Assembly: GCA_905250115.1 (NCBI GenBank)
Contig: CAJNOI010000073.1
Location: forward strand, 131,353 to 195,352
Direction of reading: 5' to 3'
Source of the DNA: Adineta steineri
Lineage: Eukaryota > Rotifera > Eurotatoria > Adinetida > Adinetidae
Length of the DNA: 64,000 nucleotides
Both the position numbers and the translations under genes were made by a program. Shown here in pieces: positions 21,459 to 40,669 of this stretch (its first letter is position 1; the number at the start of each line of letters is the position of its first letter). Under the pieces are notes generated by a model, which did not search any database, was not told the DNA's origin, and worked only from the letters and a program-made list of their open reading frames with translations.

Positions 21459-24400
21459 ATGTCAACAAAATCAATATTATTCTCAACAAATCGAGATACA
21501 ATGGTACATTCGGATTTAAATGAACATGAATTGATATCATCAACAATTAGTGAAGATAGTCAAACACCATTATCCGAAACAGTAACAACATTAGCTAGTA
21601 ATGTTTATAAAGAATTAGAACGTATTATAAAAAATTTTGGTGAAAATAGTGTTAAAGATTTAATGCCAGTAATGATTTCAACATTAGGTATATAATAATA
21701 TTGTTGCTCTTTTTTTTTCTATAAAAAATTTTTTTTTTTTGTAGAGTCACTGGATACTGCGTTACATGACCGTGAAGTGAGTAAACTTGAAACGGAATCA
21801 TTAAAAGAACAAAATGAGCAGTTATTTCAACAATATGAACGTGAAAAAAGTTTTCATAAAGAATATCAACAAGTAATTTTTAATTTTTTGAATAAAAGAA
21901 ACTATCTATATATTTTTTTCTTTCTTGTAAAGCGTTATCTTCAAGTTGAAGATCATCTAGAAGAAATAAAACGAGAGAATGAAGAAAAATTACAAAGTCT
22001 AGAATCGATTGTCAAAATTTTCGAAATTAAAGCACGAAATGCATCAGATCATGTTGGAAGATTAGAAGATAAAGAAAATGAAATGAAACAAGAATATAAA
22101 CGTTTACATGATCGATATTGTGAAGTAAATTATTCATTTTTAATTATTAATAATATTATCATCGATTTTCTCATATATGCATATATATAGCTATTCAAAG
22201 CACATTGTGATTATATGGAAAGAACAAAAATTTTATATGGAACTGATCGATTAGATCAACTGGCTACAAAGTCTTCTTCTCGGTTAGTTTAATTATTTGT
22301 AATGTTCATATATATACTAAGATAAATTGATTTTGTGTAATGTTTTTATCGTGTAAGAATAATTTTCCGATGTCATATTTATTAACATAGCAATGACATT
22401 TTATTTTATCAAGATTAAGATATCAGGAGTCGTGACCTGTTCTTTTTACGTATAGTCTTATCGAAATATGTCATCAAAAACTTTTATTATTTATTCTATG
22501 ACATTATATAGGATATGAAAATGAGACATCGGAAATGTATTATGATTAGAAAAATATCTGCTAGGCATAGTTAATTTGATTATCCATTGAAGTTAGAAAC
22601 CGATATTTTTAATCTTTCTCTATTTAACAGTGGAAATCTTCAATTACCATCGACATCATACTCATCTGATGATAAACAAACTCTATCTAATCAACCATCA
22701 ATTGAAGAAGTACCTCCAAATTCTTCTGATGTATCCTTCACGTAAGTTTTAATTTATTGATAAAACAATCATTTTTTGTTTTTTTGTTTTTATTGAAGAT
22801 CACTTAAAAAATCTCTTTCTGGCATGGAATTTCATTCGATACCTGAAACTACGGATGGTATACATACTCAAACAGAATCCATGGCAAGTAATGATGCTGC
22901 TGTAAATACAGGTAAGTCATTTTATCTGTAAAAAAAAACTAAAAACTCTAAACCATCTCACTACATGATTTATATAATATAAATCGGTATTTTTTCAGCT
23001 AAATTGGCAAAGATGACAATGATTGATGAAATATCTTTGAAAGAATTTACATCAGGTTCGACAGATATTCTTAAAAAAACACACATATATGTATTATTGT
23101 TGTCTAATCTTGTACATCTGTTTTGTGTTGAGTAACAGAAAAAAAAAGATTTCAATTATTTTATCTAGACTATGATAATTCCTATTTTGATAACTATAAA
23201 CGTGGTAAGAAAAGTTCATGATAGTATTTTAAAAAAAAATGACTCATGCTTTTTCATAGCAACTATTGCATGAGATCTATAGAAAATAACCAAAACGTTT
23301 TTTTGTTATGAATTTAACTAAACCAAAAAAAAAATTGATACGTTCGCTGTTGCTTTGCTTTTGTGTTGTATTTAATTGTATGTCTATGTTGCATGCTTCC
23401 TAGGAATATTCACGAAATTACGAAGTCTCAATCTTCTATCAAAACCATTTGATGAACAACAGTTTTTCGTAACTGAAGATGATTTTGAACACACAAATAA
23501 TATCACAGGTGATCCGTATATATATATCTATAATTATACTATGGTTCTTCTTTTTCACTAGCTATGATTGAAATATATTTAGTATTTTTTTAATATTATT
23601 TTCTTTTAATTAGACCCTGCAATTAGTGATGATGATGATGATATATCAATAGATGATACGTAAGTTAAGAATACTGTTGTTTTGAAATAAATATTTGATT
23701 ATTTATAGAAAGAATTTGGAAGCTTTTGACAAAGAAACACAAAATGATAATATTGATATATCAGATGTTGATGCTTCAGCAGATTTATTTGGTAAGAAAA
23801 AAGAAAGATGATTAGTTTGATAATTTATTTCTATCGAAATATTTTCCTTCTTGTCTAGTGCGACAAAGTTTTTATGGTGAGATTTTATATTGTACATTTG
23901 GAATATGAGCTTTTCTTTGCTTTTATAATCATATATTTTCTACAAAAACAAATATCTAATCTTTTTTTCCATAATTCTAGGTATGACAAAGGAAGTATCC
24001 AATCTGATCAAAGAAAATAATGAACTTTTGGAAACGAAGTATATAAAATTTAAAATCATTAAGAAAGTTTTTTTAATTCATTTTTATTAGAAATGCATTG
24101 AATGTTCTTAAAGATGATCTATTAGTCAAAATTGAAGAATTATCAAAGTAAAAAACCAAATTATTCTTAAGAAAAATAATATTACTTCTATAATCTAGTG
24201 AACAAGAAATTCTTCGAGAAGAAATTGAATCATTACAAACCGTTAAAACTCGATTACATTCACGGTTTGAAATCTTTATAATTCTCACGCCAAAAAAAAT
24301 CTGTATTAAATTTTTCATTTTAGAAATTTAGAAGTTGAAGAAGAACTTCGAAAGATACGCGAAGAAATCGAAAAGAAAAAAGAAGAAGAGGTAAGTGAAT

Positions 24401-27400
24401 TGAAAACTTACACAAATTTATTGCATGTAAATATGATGTAGACTACTAATATGTAAGTTTATACAAAAAAAACAAGAATTTGATTTTTCTAATCGTTTGA
24501 TTAATGCTTTTGATTTTCTATTTGAATAATGCATGTTTTGAATTTCCATTTCATTGCATTTTCTCAGGAAAATGTACCGACGGCAGATAGAAAGCGTTTT
24601 ACTCGAGTTGAAATGCAACGTGTTCTTCTTGAACGTAATCAATACAAACAACGTTTATTTGAACTTGAAGAAGCTATGCATCGACAAGATGCTTTACGTG
24701 CATCGAAACATGAACAATCATCATCAACAACTGCTAATACAACTAATGATAGTTTTTTTGATCATACACAAAACAAACATAGACCAATGTTTAGAAAACT
24801 GTGAGTGAAATATATAAATGTTGTCTATTCTATTGTATTCATATAAAATGATTTCGCATTCTATCTATCTGTACGGTACATTTTTCGTTTTAATTAGAGT
24901 TGCATATCTACTAATCCATGCATGACATAACTAAATACATAACGGAATAAATATAATTACATATTATTTTCCTTATAGAAACCGTTAATGATAAGCAAAG
25001 GTATACAAACAAATACACATCATCATCATCAACAACAAACCGTACAAGAAAAATCTTCACCTCCACCGAAAACAGTTCCTACTACTGTATCTACTGATGT
25101 ATCTACTACAGATACATCAAAATCTTTGTGGCGTATGTTTAGTGATGACTGGCTACCCACAACGATTGTGCCCTCAAATATTTTGGGCGTACCTGTTGTC
25201 GATATACAGAGTGATTTGAGGGAGGGTACAACACAAATTTCTGAGTTGTAAGAATAATAACTAATATAACTAACCGAATTACTTCTAGTAGATACAGATT
25301 AATTAATTTTTTTTCGTTGTTCTCTTTTAGTTTTTCGGGCCTATTCGGTAGTAATACTAAAGAAGCCTCACCAAAACGTTCGCTTCCCACTACTACTACA
25401 ACAGCTAATCTATCAGCAGCATCATCGTCTACAACAAGTTCTATAAAACGTAGTTCAACAAATGATCAAATTACACCTTCAGTCAGTACAAATGAGAATC
25501 TCTCATCAGAACAATCGACAGAAGACAAGTATGAAAAAATAGACAATTTATAAGAGTTAAATAAATATTTTTATAATCTAGCTCTATGATTTTGAAGCAA
25601 TCATCATCAGTACGTCGTAATAGTGATGATAACAATCGTTTTCAAGCATATGGTTGGAGTATATCATCAAAAAATCAATTGAAAGTAGCTGATGTTGATG
25701 GTAAAACTCAAGTTAATGTTCCTATACCAGTCTATTGTCGACCAGTATTTAATACTAATGATTCAACACAAGTAAAGATACAAATTATTTTGTTTTTGTT
25801 TTATTTCTATTCTTTAATTCAAAAGATTTGGTGTGCTGTTGGTATTGATCTTAGTGGATTATCATTTGATACTAATGAAACATCCGTTGATCAATTAAAT
25901 AAACAATTAATTGAATCCTATCATCAAATGATTGATGAACAATGTCTAAAATTATCATCAATTATTTGGTTAGCTTCAAAATTGAATGATAAAGCTATAA
26001 TTACAATTATTGATTCAAATAAAGCAGAAAAAGTGATTGATACATTTCCGATAGGAAATGCTATTATTTATGCCATGGGTAGCGTTCCAGGTAAAAAGAA
26101 AATGTTTCTGTTACGTATTATTTAACCAAAAAAACTATTTATCTAGGTGCATCAACTACAGATTATCCACCAATTGATGATTCGAAATTGAATGAAACTG
26201 TATCCACGAGTGGTAATATTTAACTTGAGTTTTATTGAAAGAAGAATTATGAATATTTTAGATGTGAAAGTAATAGCTTGTACAGCAGCTTCACTTGCTA
26301 CTGGTGGAAGTAAAAATTTGTTTTTTTGATATTTAAATAGAATATTAATTTCGTATATGTGTAGGTCGTCCGAATGTTAGTGAAACATTGGATCAAGTAC
26401 CACCAGATGTATTGAATCAAAGTAAGATATAAACGAAAAAATAAGGATTTCGAGAATAGATTCTCAGATTGAAACTAAAGTTGAACTTGTCGATTCCTAG
26501 TAATAACCTATTATTTCAATAGATTTATATAGACCGGATTTCAATCTCAAAAATTTTCAATAGGACATGATTTTTAAAAACATCTTGTATACGCATCCGT
26601 GATTCTATGACTTCTGAAGCATCACTATAAAAACTTTTTATATATTATATTTTGTAGATGCTAATGAAAATAAAACAAAATATCCAACCGTTTGGTTAGG
26701 TTCAAGTGATGGATGGTTAGTAGAAAGAATACTGTATATTTTGTTCTATAATTAAAAAATTATTTAGGTTATATATTCATTCGAGTGTGAATGAACATCG
26801 TATAGCTATTGGAAAAGTTTGGCTTCGTCATGCAATTTATAGCATTGTGTAAGGAGAAGTTGCATAATAAAGTTTGATTTCTAGATTTTTTAATTCCATT
26901 AGGCATATTCGTGGTCGTGTTTTTGTTGCATTAGCGAATGAAAGAATCATTGTATTTCATCGTAATATAGGTAAATTTATTCTTTAAAAAATAATATTTT
27001 TTTCTTATTCTATTTATTTTAAGATGGTACATGGAATTTAAATAATCTTCATTTAATTGTAACTGGTAAAAGCCGAGAATCAGTTCGATGTGCTATCAAT
27101 GTTGAAGAATCTATCTGGTGTGGTGTTGCTAATCGTGTTTATGTTATTAAAGTTCAAACATTAGAAATTCAAGTAGAGTTAATCTTTCATTATCGTTAAA
27201 AGAATTTTATTGTAATATATTTCTTTAGAAACAATTTGAAGTTCATTCTCGTTCCGAACATTCTGTTCAACATATGACTTGGTCTGGTGTTGGTGTTTGG
27301 TTATCTGTTCGTTTATCTAGTACTTTACAATTATATCATGCGCAAACATTTGAACATTTACAAGATGTTGATATACAACCATATGTTGAAAAAATGATTG

Positions 27401-28048
27401 GTTAGTTTTTAAAGATTTTAATTTAATAATTAATTATTTTTTTTTTATGTTTATAGTGACAGAAAAAAAGGGTCTTTATTTTGTTCATATAAGTGCTTTG
27501 ACAATTGCTTGTCGTCGTCTATGGATTGGTACGGGAAATGGAATTATTATATCAGTTCCTTTAGCAGACAGTAAGTAATATTGTACTTTACTATAATTAA
27601 TCATTAATTACCTAAAAGATAATAGTCTATTCATATTCAATTTCTGTGAATAAAAATCAACATTTATATATTCTTTACAGGTATTATGTCATCTTCTACT
27701 TCAGCATCGACAAAGCCTGGTTCAGTTGTTCGTGTTTCTGATCAAGCATCATCTTCAAATTATATTCCATATTGTAGTATGAATAATGCTCAATTATCAT
27801 TCCATGGCTTTCGAGATGCTGTCAAATTTTTTGTCGCTGTACCTGGACAAGCACCGTCTGAAATACTTCTCAATGATGAGAAACCTTCTGAAGCTTTAAC
27901 ATCGATATCATCATCTTCACCTTTTGGTGATATTCTTGTTGTAAGCGGTGGAGATGGATACATTGATTTTCGTCTTGGAAATACGACAACAGAGAATACT
28001 AATAGAAATACATCTTATCTTACTGTTTGGCATTTGGGTTCGGCTTAA
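21459..28048 (+). CDS. MAPK8IP3/SPAG9: JNK-interacting protein 3/4 (Sunday driver) scaffold
   Basis: Thirty-one exons, 1258 aa. First exons: 21459-21687, 21745-21872, 21933-22124, 22191-22282, 22631-22741, 22799-22911, 22999-23055, 23169-23204, 23404-23508, 23614-23659, 23709-23791, 23859-23876. Middle: 23981-24038, 24091-24147, 24199-24264, 24324-24390, 24568-24800, 24996-25247, 25331-25528, 25582-25771, 25826-26090. Last: 26147-26212, 26262-26309, 26365-26421, 26658-26715, 26768-26848, 26903-26970, 27024-27172, 27229-27400, 27457-27570, 27681-28048. An RH1 domain opens it ([28 protein letters not shown]), then coiled coil and leucine zipper (exons 13-16; [20 protein letters not shown]), RH2 ([19 protein letters not shown]) and a C-terminal beta-propeller ([47 protein letters not shown]). 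It links kinesin-1/dynein and ARF6/RAB cargo to JNK signalling. The exon-18 acceptor (24994-24995) is inferred, because the upstream TAG would give a stop. Confidence 0.9.
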
Positions 28049-28385
28049 TAATTGTATTCTAAATTTCTCTCCTAGTCAACATAATCGATACCTTTTTATT
28101 ATTATATATACATATATACAGTGATGCATTAAAAACATAATGGATTCTTTATAGCAAAAAATACTTCGCTTATATTTCTTATATATTCTTGTTGTTTTAT
28201 TGTATTCATAGTTATTCCTCATGTTTATTCCGCAAAAACAAAAGATTATGTATTGTTTTGAATGTTTAAGCATGTCTTTTAACGTATAGTGATGGGGAAA
28301 ATAAATTTTCTTTTAAAATTAAGTAGTTAAATCAATATTAACTGATTTATTAATTTTTAAACGATATGTTCATCAAAAGTTTGAT

Positions 28386-28426
28386 CTTGAGGATGTGGGT
28401 GGGTGAGTGCGAGTTAGGGTGTGGAT
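28386..28426. repeat. TGTGGG-type repeat, G-rich copy between convergent genes
   Basis: CTTGAGGATGTGGGTGGGTG continues to AGGGTGTGGATAC. No C-rich arm follows. It lies between the convergent 3' ends of the JIP and DGK genes. Confidence 0.6.
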
Positions 28427-28444
28427 ACATAATCTCATTGTCAT

Positions 28445-30758
28445 TTATTTGTTCTCATTATTTAACACAAGTACTTGCCCAGCATGGCTGATATTAACAG
28501 CTACTGGTTTCGGAAGATAGAATGGTTCACCATCCATTTGTGCAGTCATTGGACAGCAAAGTTCGACACGTAATTGATTACATTGAGCGATTCGAATACC
28601 ACGAAAGCCAACATGTATTGCAGCCATATGTTTAGTAGTCAATCCAACAACTTCGATTTTTCGATCACCAAAATCTTGTCGATCGAAAAGATCAGTCGAG
28701 ACTTCGAAGCAAGAAAGTAAACTTGTAGATGACGATTTTCCCCATGGATTTGTTCCGGATGCATAACCTGGAATATTAAGTATAACAAGCGTATGACAAT
28801 CACGTATGGCATCAGTCAGATCACAACCATCGCATGTCAAATGTATATAGGAACCTAGATTCCACATATCTGCTCGAGCGAAATCTTCTATATATTTGCA
28901 ACTCTCGTTTAAATACATAAGTTTATTATTCAATGGTGATGAAAACTTGGCTGGATTCAGTGTACGTTCATGATGAAAATCTAGAGTAATAGCGGCATCT
29001 AAGCCGAAACTCATATAATTGATAAAGCGTGTGTTTGGTAATTTGTTATTGTTTTGATAAGCATCTCGAGTAGTTTCACGAACGAATGTTGGTGGTTGCT
29101 TGAATAATGTTTCAATTTTTTTTCTGATATCAAAATTATTTTCGGACGATTTTGGTTCGGTCGAAATCAATGTAGATACATCAAATTCTTCGAGCTGAAC
29201 TTGCCAACGATCGAGTACAGCTGTCTGAGCATCAGGAACTTTTAAGAGCGTATTATAAAGACGTTTTGAATCGTATTCTTCACCCCAGCCTAATACACGT
29301 GAAAGATCATTGCCTGTTCCAAGAGGAAAAATGCTTACTGGTGGCTGATTACTCGATGGATAAATGTCAGCTAGACGGCTAAGAACCCAACCGACAGTAC
29401 CATCACCACCAAAAACACAAATACGAGTATTTGGCAGGGAAGAGTAGATGTCGAGAGCATTATTAATAGTATCGTTGTTTTCTAGAAGAAATACTTGACG
29501 TGGATTAAGTTTTCCTAAAAGTTTTCGATATAGTTTCTCGCCAACTTGTCCACCAGAACGTTTATTAATAAAGACAATAACAGGTGTAAATGGAAATGAG
29601 TTCGATTCGGAACTTTTATTGATCAAATCCGAAGGCAATCGAGCTCGAAAACCTGTTGAAGATTCGTTAGACCGAGTGAGCCACTGTGGTCTAACAATTA
29701 TATTTCTATTGAAAAAAATTAAAGTATTAATTTAAATTAGCAATTAGCAATTAAGATAAAAAAACCTACCGAAATATTCCATAGTCACATTGTATTTTGT
29801 CTTCTTGAGCAGATAGATATTCCCAACACGATCGATGATAACCTGCAGAACACCATAAACAAACGAGACCATTAGAAGATTCCCACATTCGTGGAATGAG
29901 TTTTCCTGGTACAGAATTCATAAACGATGTCAGCTGGCCGGGAATATTCAAAGCAGATAGAGACGAAAGTGGACTATCATCACTACCAAATAGAGTCGTA
30001 GCTACTGATGCACGTTGACATTGTAAGCATGGTTTTGGAAGTATAGACACATCGGACCAAAAATGTTGATCATATTTCAATGAATCATCATTTTCATCAA
30101 CAAATGACGGTCGACAATGCGGAAGAAAATCAGCTTTAGTTGCCTGTAAATCATCTAAATGATGTGAATGTATGATAAGAGCACATGATGCACAGCGTAG
30201 AAGTGTCGACTCATATATTGATTTCGGATTTGTACAAGCAGCGTAGGTACATGACTGAATAGTCGCTACGTCATCGGGTGTTAATGGAAACCAACAGTGG
30301 GATGTAGAATGAGCATGATCGCTCCAATCAACTCCGTATGAGACAGTGGTGTTGCCATCGGATGTCGATGGTTTAGATAAAACTGGCTCAGAGACACTGA
30401 AGAATAAAAAAAGCACTTTATCATGTTTATCAAATGGTATTCAAGACACATACTTTATCTGATCCGATAAAATGGATGGTTGAGATTCAACTGATTGTTC
30501 ATTTTGTAACGTTGATTGTCGGTCATTATCAGATGATAACGGAACCGAATGCAACTGCTCATTATCTATATCATTAATATCTAATTGACGTAGATTATCT
30601 TCGAGTGGACGACTATTAACGAGTTTTTCACTACTCTGTTCAATATCATTTGATAGATTAGCCTTCGATACCGTATCATCAGTATTTGAATGAGGTATTG
30701 ATTTCTCATTAGTAGAAAGAATCGATGCGATTGGTACGTCAGATGGTAATGTAGTCAT
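28445..30758 (-). CDS. Diacylglycerol kinase, zeta/iota (type IV)-like, no ankyrin repeats
   Basis: Exons 30454-30758, 29770-30396 and 28445-29705 give 730 aa. An acidic Ser-rich N-terminus (1-102) leads to two atypical C1 zinc-finger regions (about 125-310; Cys/His-rich, CRPSFVDEN and GYHRSCWEYLS), then the catalytic DAGKc domain with GGDGT at 410-414 and the ATP-site motif FPLGTGNDLSRVLGW. The accessory domain follows (FINYMSFGLDAAITLDFH, LNIPGYASGTNPWG, QMDGEPFYLP). It phosphorylates diacylglycerol to phosphatidic acid, ending DAG/PKC signalling. The C1-to-kinase layout fits type IV enzymes (zeta, iota, fly rdgA). The protein stops right after the accessory domain, so the C-terminal ankyrin repeats and PDZ ligand of those enzymes are absent. 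No MARCKS-like basic patch was recognised. Confidence 0.88.
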
Positions 30759-31743
30759 AATTGGTAGTTACGTTTTTTCTGTAAAGATTAATCGAATATC
30801 TAGAATCACACTTATCAATTGAAAATCAATCATGAAAACAAAATTATTTTTTTTGTCGGGAGAATGTGTTACGATAGTGGTTGTTAAATGGAAAGTACTG
30901 ACTCGTAAATACTGTAATTGACCAAAAATAAGATTATGAAGGGAATAGATAAGGCCTTATCGTCTGTTATTTATATCATAAAGATGACACCATTATCCAG
31001 ACCTAGTAACATACTTGAAATTAGTGCGAAAAACTAAATACTTCCAGAAAAGTTTTCTTTTTATCAAACGAATCACTTACAATCGTACACAGAGTTCAAT
31101 AAACACGAAAGATATAAGTCAGTTTTATATCGATTCAAGGGAACAATTGCAATTGCAATTAATGCATCTCGATTCATACTTCTGTAATAAACAAAAACAC
31201 ATACTGACGAAGACGTAGAGGTGTTTGTTGATCAACAAAATTACACATGTGCACATTTTACTTCAATATTTGTGCTGCTCGTTCTCCTACAACGTCATGA
31301 AACAAGCGTAGAAAAGACTCTCACCTGAAACTGTAATGAATAGAACGAAGAGGCATCGAAAAACATTTTACGATTATATGTTCGTTCTGTTAGAGAGCAC
31401 TCTAACAACATTCGTCTTCTTTTTCCTATCTTGAAGGTGTGAAGGAGAATGGAGAAAAGACACACCCACCCTCAAGATGATAGATACATTGTAGACCTAA
31501 CATTCTCGCTTAGACAATTTGCATAGTACAATAGCGTCATCTATCAGTCATAAGAATAATTGATTGAATATATTTAGTAAAATAACCATCCATTTTTGTT
31601 GCGAAAGAAATTTCTCGTCTTCATCTTCTACACTCATTCGACATTTATTTATCTTCATCTTCAATAATTATTACAACAGTGTACACACATTTCAAATACT
31701 AATTATCAATTTTTCTAGATCGCATCGTTGATTTCAATTAAAT
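30759..31743. other. Divergent promoter region of DGK and DDX46
   Basis: One kilobase between divergent start codons, with the hairpin at 31428..31478. An acceptor-like TCTTTACAG (minus strand, about 30782) just before the DGK ATG, and TTTTTCTAG (about 31719) before the DDX46 ATG, are candidate trans-splice sites. Confidence 0.45.
31428..31478. repeat. TGTGGG-type hairpin copy with well-kept ends
   Basis: Begins ATCTTGAAGGTGTGAAGG and ends CACACCCACCCTCAAGAT. The outer ATCTTGA/TCAAGAT pair is perfect. Useful for defining the family termini. Confidence 0.75.
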
Positions 31744-37780
<6,037 letters not shown>

Positions 37781-39088
37781 ATTTTCATTTCGGACATACC
37801 CATTTTTTTTTCTTCTTCTACTTCTATGTTTTGTAAAATCTAATTTTTCTTTTCTTTTTGACTTGTCTACATATTGTTCATTCGTGATTGAAACTATGAT
37901 GTCAATCTAGTTGTTTAAGAAAACGAGTACTATCATTATTAAATAAAGTATCAACTTGAACGAATTATTGGAAAAAATAACTATTGTATTATTCAATACT
38001 CTTCCGAAAGATAAAAGGCGTGATTCTATGATATAAACCAGATCTATCTATGCTATAAAATGAATCACGATAATGAAAAATATGATCAAAAATGCACATA
38101 AGCAAGTAAGGAGGAAAAACAGAAACTATAATACCCTGAAGAATGAGTTAAGTACAGTTTAGGACGATGATTTCAGCCGTCAGATTTACAAAAAGGACAT
38201 CATCTTTAGTCGGGTTCTTACTTATAAGTTCATACCATGAGAATATCGACTTCTGAAATCTCGTTTTTCTTCTTCTTGTAGTCAGGTCATGATTATGATC
38301 ACAATTATCTATCTACGTCTCATGCTCTGCTTAGAATATTTAACTTCGATGAAATGTAAGGGATTTTAATAAAATATTATACAAGTAAAACAAAGACAGT
38401 CTACGAGCAAAATAATTATGCTTCTTTTGTAAGTCAACAAATAAATTAAATGAGCGATGTGTTGAAATTGATGATAATTGCATTTCGTTAAGTTCTCCTT
38501 GACTTTTATAACCTTGAGAATAAATCGCTACTTACTAAGTGAAATCATTAGTATCACACACACACACATAAGATAAATCCATAGAGGACTTAGATTTTAT
38601 TTTAATCCCATAAAGATTATCTATCGGAATATTAGATGAACATGTAACTAATATTATATGGAACTACAGGTTAGTTCTCTCATTACAAATGTCGAATACG
38701 ATCACATCTAAAATTTTGTATTTGTGAATTTTTGAATGTATAAATGAACTTTATGTTAAAAATTTACTATCTGCTATTTCTCTATTCAACAGTGACATCT
38801 ATTGACATATAGAAATTATATATAGAAAAAGTTCGAAATATTTCTTTTATCTGTACGCATTTATATAACCGAATTTATTTGTATGATTTATTTAATTTTA
38901 ATTTTTTCATTCGCTATAAAATCATCAATAATAAGAGAACGAACAAATGATTTCTATTTATTTATTTGTTTATTTTTTCTCTTGTCGTATTGCGTATTAA
39001 ACAAAGATCTAGAGCAAAAGAAAAATTTTATCCAGGTGACATTTTCTAAAAATAACAACGAACTTCAGATATTTACATTCAGACTAAT
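37781..39088. other. Intergenic DDX46-PDCD4
   Basis: AT-rich spacer between co-oriented genes, with a short (CA)n tract near 38560. An acceptor-like TTTACATTCAG at 39072-39082 precedes the PDCD4 ATG by 6 nt. Nothing else supported. Confidence 0.45.
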
Positions 39089-40669
39089 ATGACAACAACA
39101 TCCGCAGAAAAAGCTGAAGTTGATGCACTTATTGCTCAATTAAGTTCATCACAAGAAAATGAAAAAAAAATTAGTAGTAGTCCTGATGCTACTTCATCAT
39201 CATCTGAACGTAAACATATTTATATTCGTCAAAATTCAGGATCAAATTCGACTGCCCAATTTTCTGGTTCACCTTCAGATCCACATAAACATCTATTACA
39301 AAAAAATGCTAAACTTAGCAAAAAAAATGATCGTAAATCACGACAAGGTTTATTTGAATTCAATCATACTTTGATTTTATTAATTTTCTATTTCATAGGA
39401 AAAGGTCGTGGTTTAGCGAAAAAAGGTGGCGGAGGCGGAAATTTTACTTGGGGTTCAATTGGCTCAGAATTACTTGATGAATATGCTGAAGATTTTGATG
39501 AAGATGATCTTGCTGATTTACAATATAATAATGCGAAAGAAAAATATCTTGCTGAAACAGCATTAACTGTGCAATTAGAACAATTAAAATTAATTGAAAA
39601 TTTTGATAAAGATATTAAACCAATAATCGATGAGTATTTTGTTAATGGTGATGCTAACGATGTAGCACAATCATTACGTAAATTTGATTTACGAAAACAT
39701 GGTGATGGAGAATTACTTGCATATATAATTACAGTAGCATTAGAAAAGTCAAATGTTCATAAAGAATTAATATCACGTCTTTTACATGATCTTAATGGCA
39801 TTATTTTTCGTATAAACGATTATATTAATTGTTTTAATACGTTGTTAACAACATTAAGCGACTTATCACTTGATAATCCTGAATGTTCAACCGATATTGG
39901 TAAAAAGAAAGATTTCTTATCTTTTATATCTTATTTTTCTTCCATAAAGGTAAATTTATTGCTCGATCAATTGCCGATAAATGTATTGATAATACCGATG
40001 GCAAATATTTTGCTCGTTATAAAGGCAATGTAAAATGTGCAAAAATGCAAGCTGCTCTTGATAAAGCTGAAATACTTGTAACAATGGGAGAATTTTATTT
40101 TCTTAATAATATATGGGGTGCACGGTCGAGTATGTATAAAAACTAAAAAAATATTTAAAAATCAAAATGTTTTTTTTCAGGTGGTTTTCGACCAGTAAGA
40201 GAATTAGCTGATAGAATGAATTTTATTATTCACGAATATTATGATAGTGGCGATGGTGATGAAACAATTCGTTGTTTAAAAGAATTAAATGTTCCACATT
40301 TTTTTCATGAATTTATTTATGAACTTATGGATTTTTGTTTAGAAAAAAATACTGAACGGTTAGTAAATTTATTAATATCGAATGATTGTTTACAAGTTCA
40401 TTATCTATTTTTTTAGTGCCCAACAATTAACAATTGCTTTACTTGAAACATTAACAAAAACCGCAATTATTACCTATGATCAATTAAAAACAGGCATGTT
40501 ACGTTTATTCGATGATATGGATGATATACAATTAGATGTTCCGAATGTCTATGAACAATTACAAAGTCTTATTAAGCAATTAGAAGAGAAAAAAATTCTT
40601 AATCAGGATATAACATCAAATATTCCACAAAAAGGTCGAAAACGTTTAACAAGTGGCGATGCAAAATAA
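39089..40669 (+). CDS. PDCD4: Programmed cell death protein 4, two MA3 domains
   Basis: Exons 39089-39347, 39399-39899, 39950-40129, 40181-40358 and 40417-40669 give 456 aa. The low-complexity basic N-terminus ends in KGRGLAKKGGGGG, matching the conserved KGRGL..KGG RNA-binding motif of PDCD4. Two MA3 domains follow: about 150-290 (PIIDEYFVNGDANDVAQSLR) and about 300-435 (IIHEYYDSGDGDETIRCLKE, ELNVPHFFHEFIYE). The tail is QKGRKRLTSGDAK. PDCD4 binds eIF4A through its MA3 domains and blocks cap-dependent translation of selected mRNAs. Human PDCD4 is 469 aa. Intron 1 is only 51 nt, is a multiple of three and has no stop in frame, so unspliced mRNA would still encode a full-length protein with 17 extra residues. 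Confidence 0.93.

Noticed and set aside
24978..24995. TAG acceptor at about 24978 as start of JIP exon 18
   Set aside because: Gives an immediate stop after exon 17; the next AG at 24994-24995 restores the frame.
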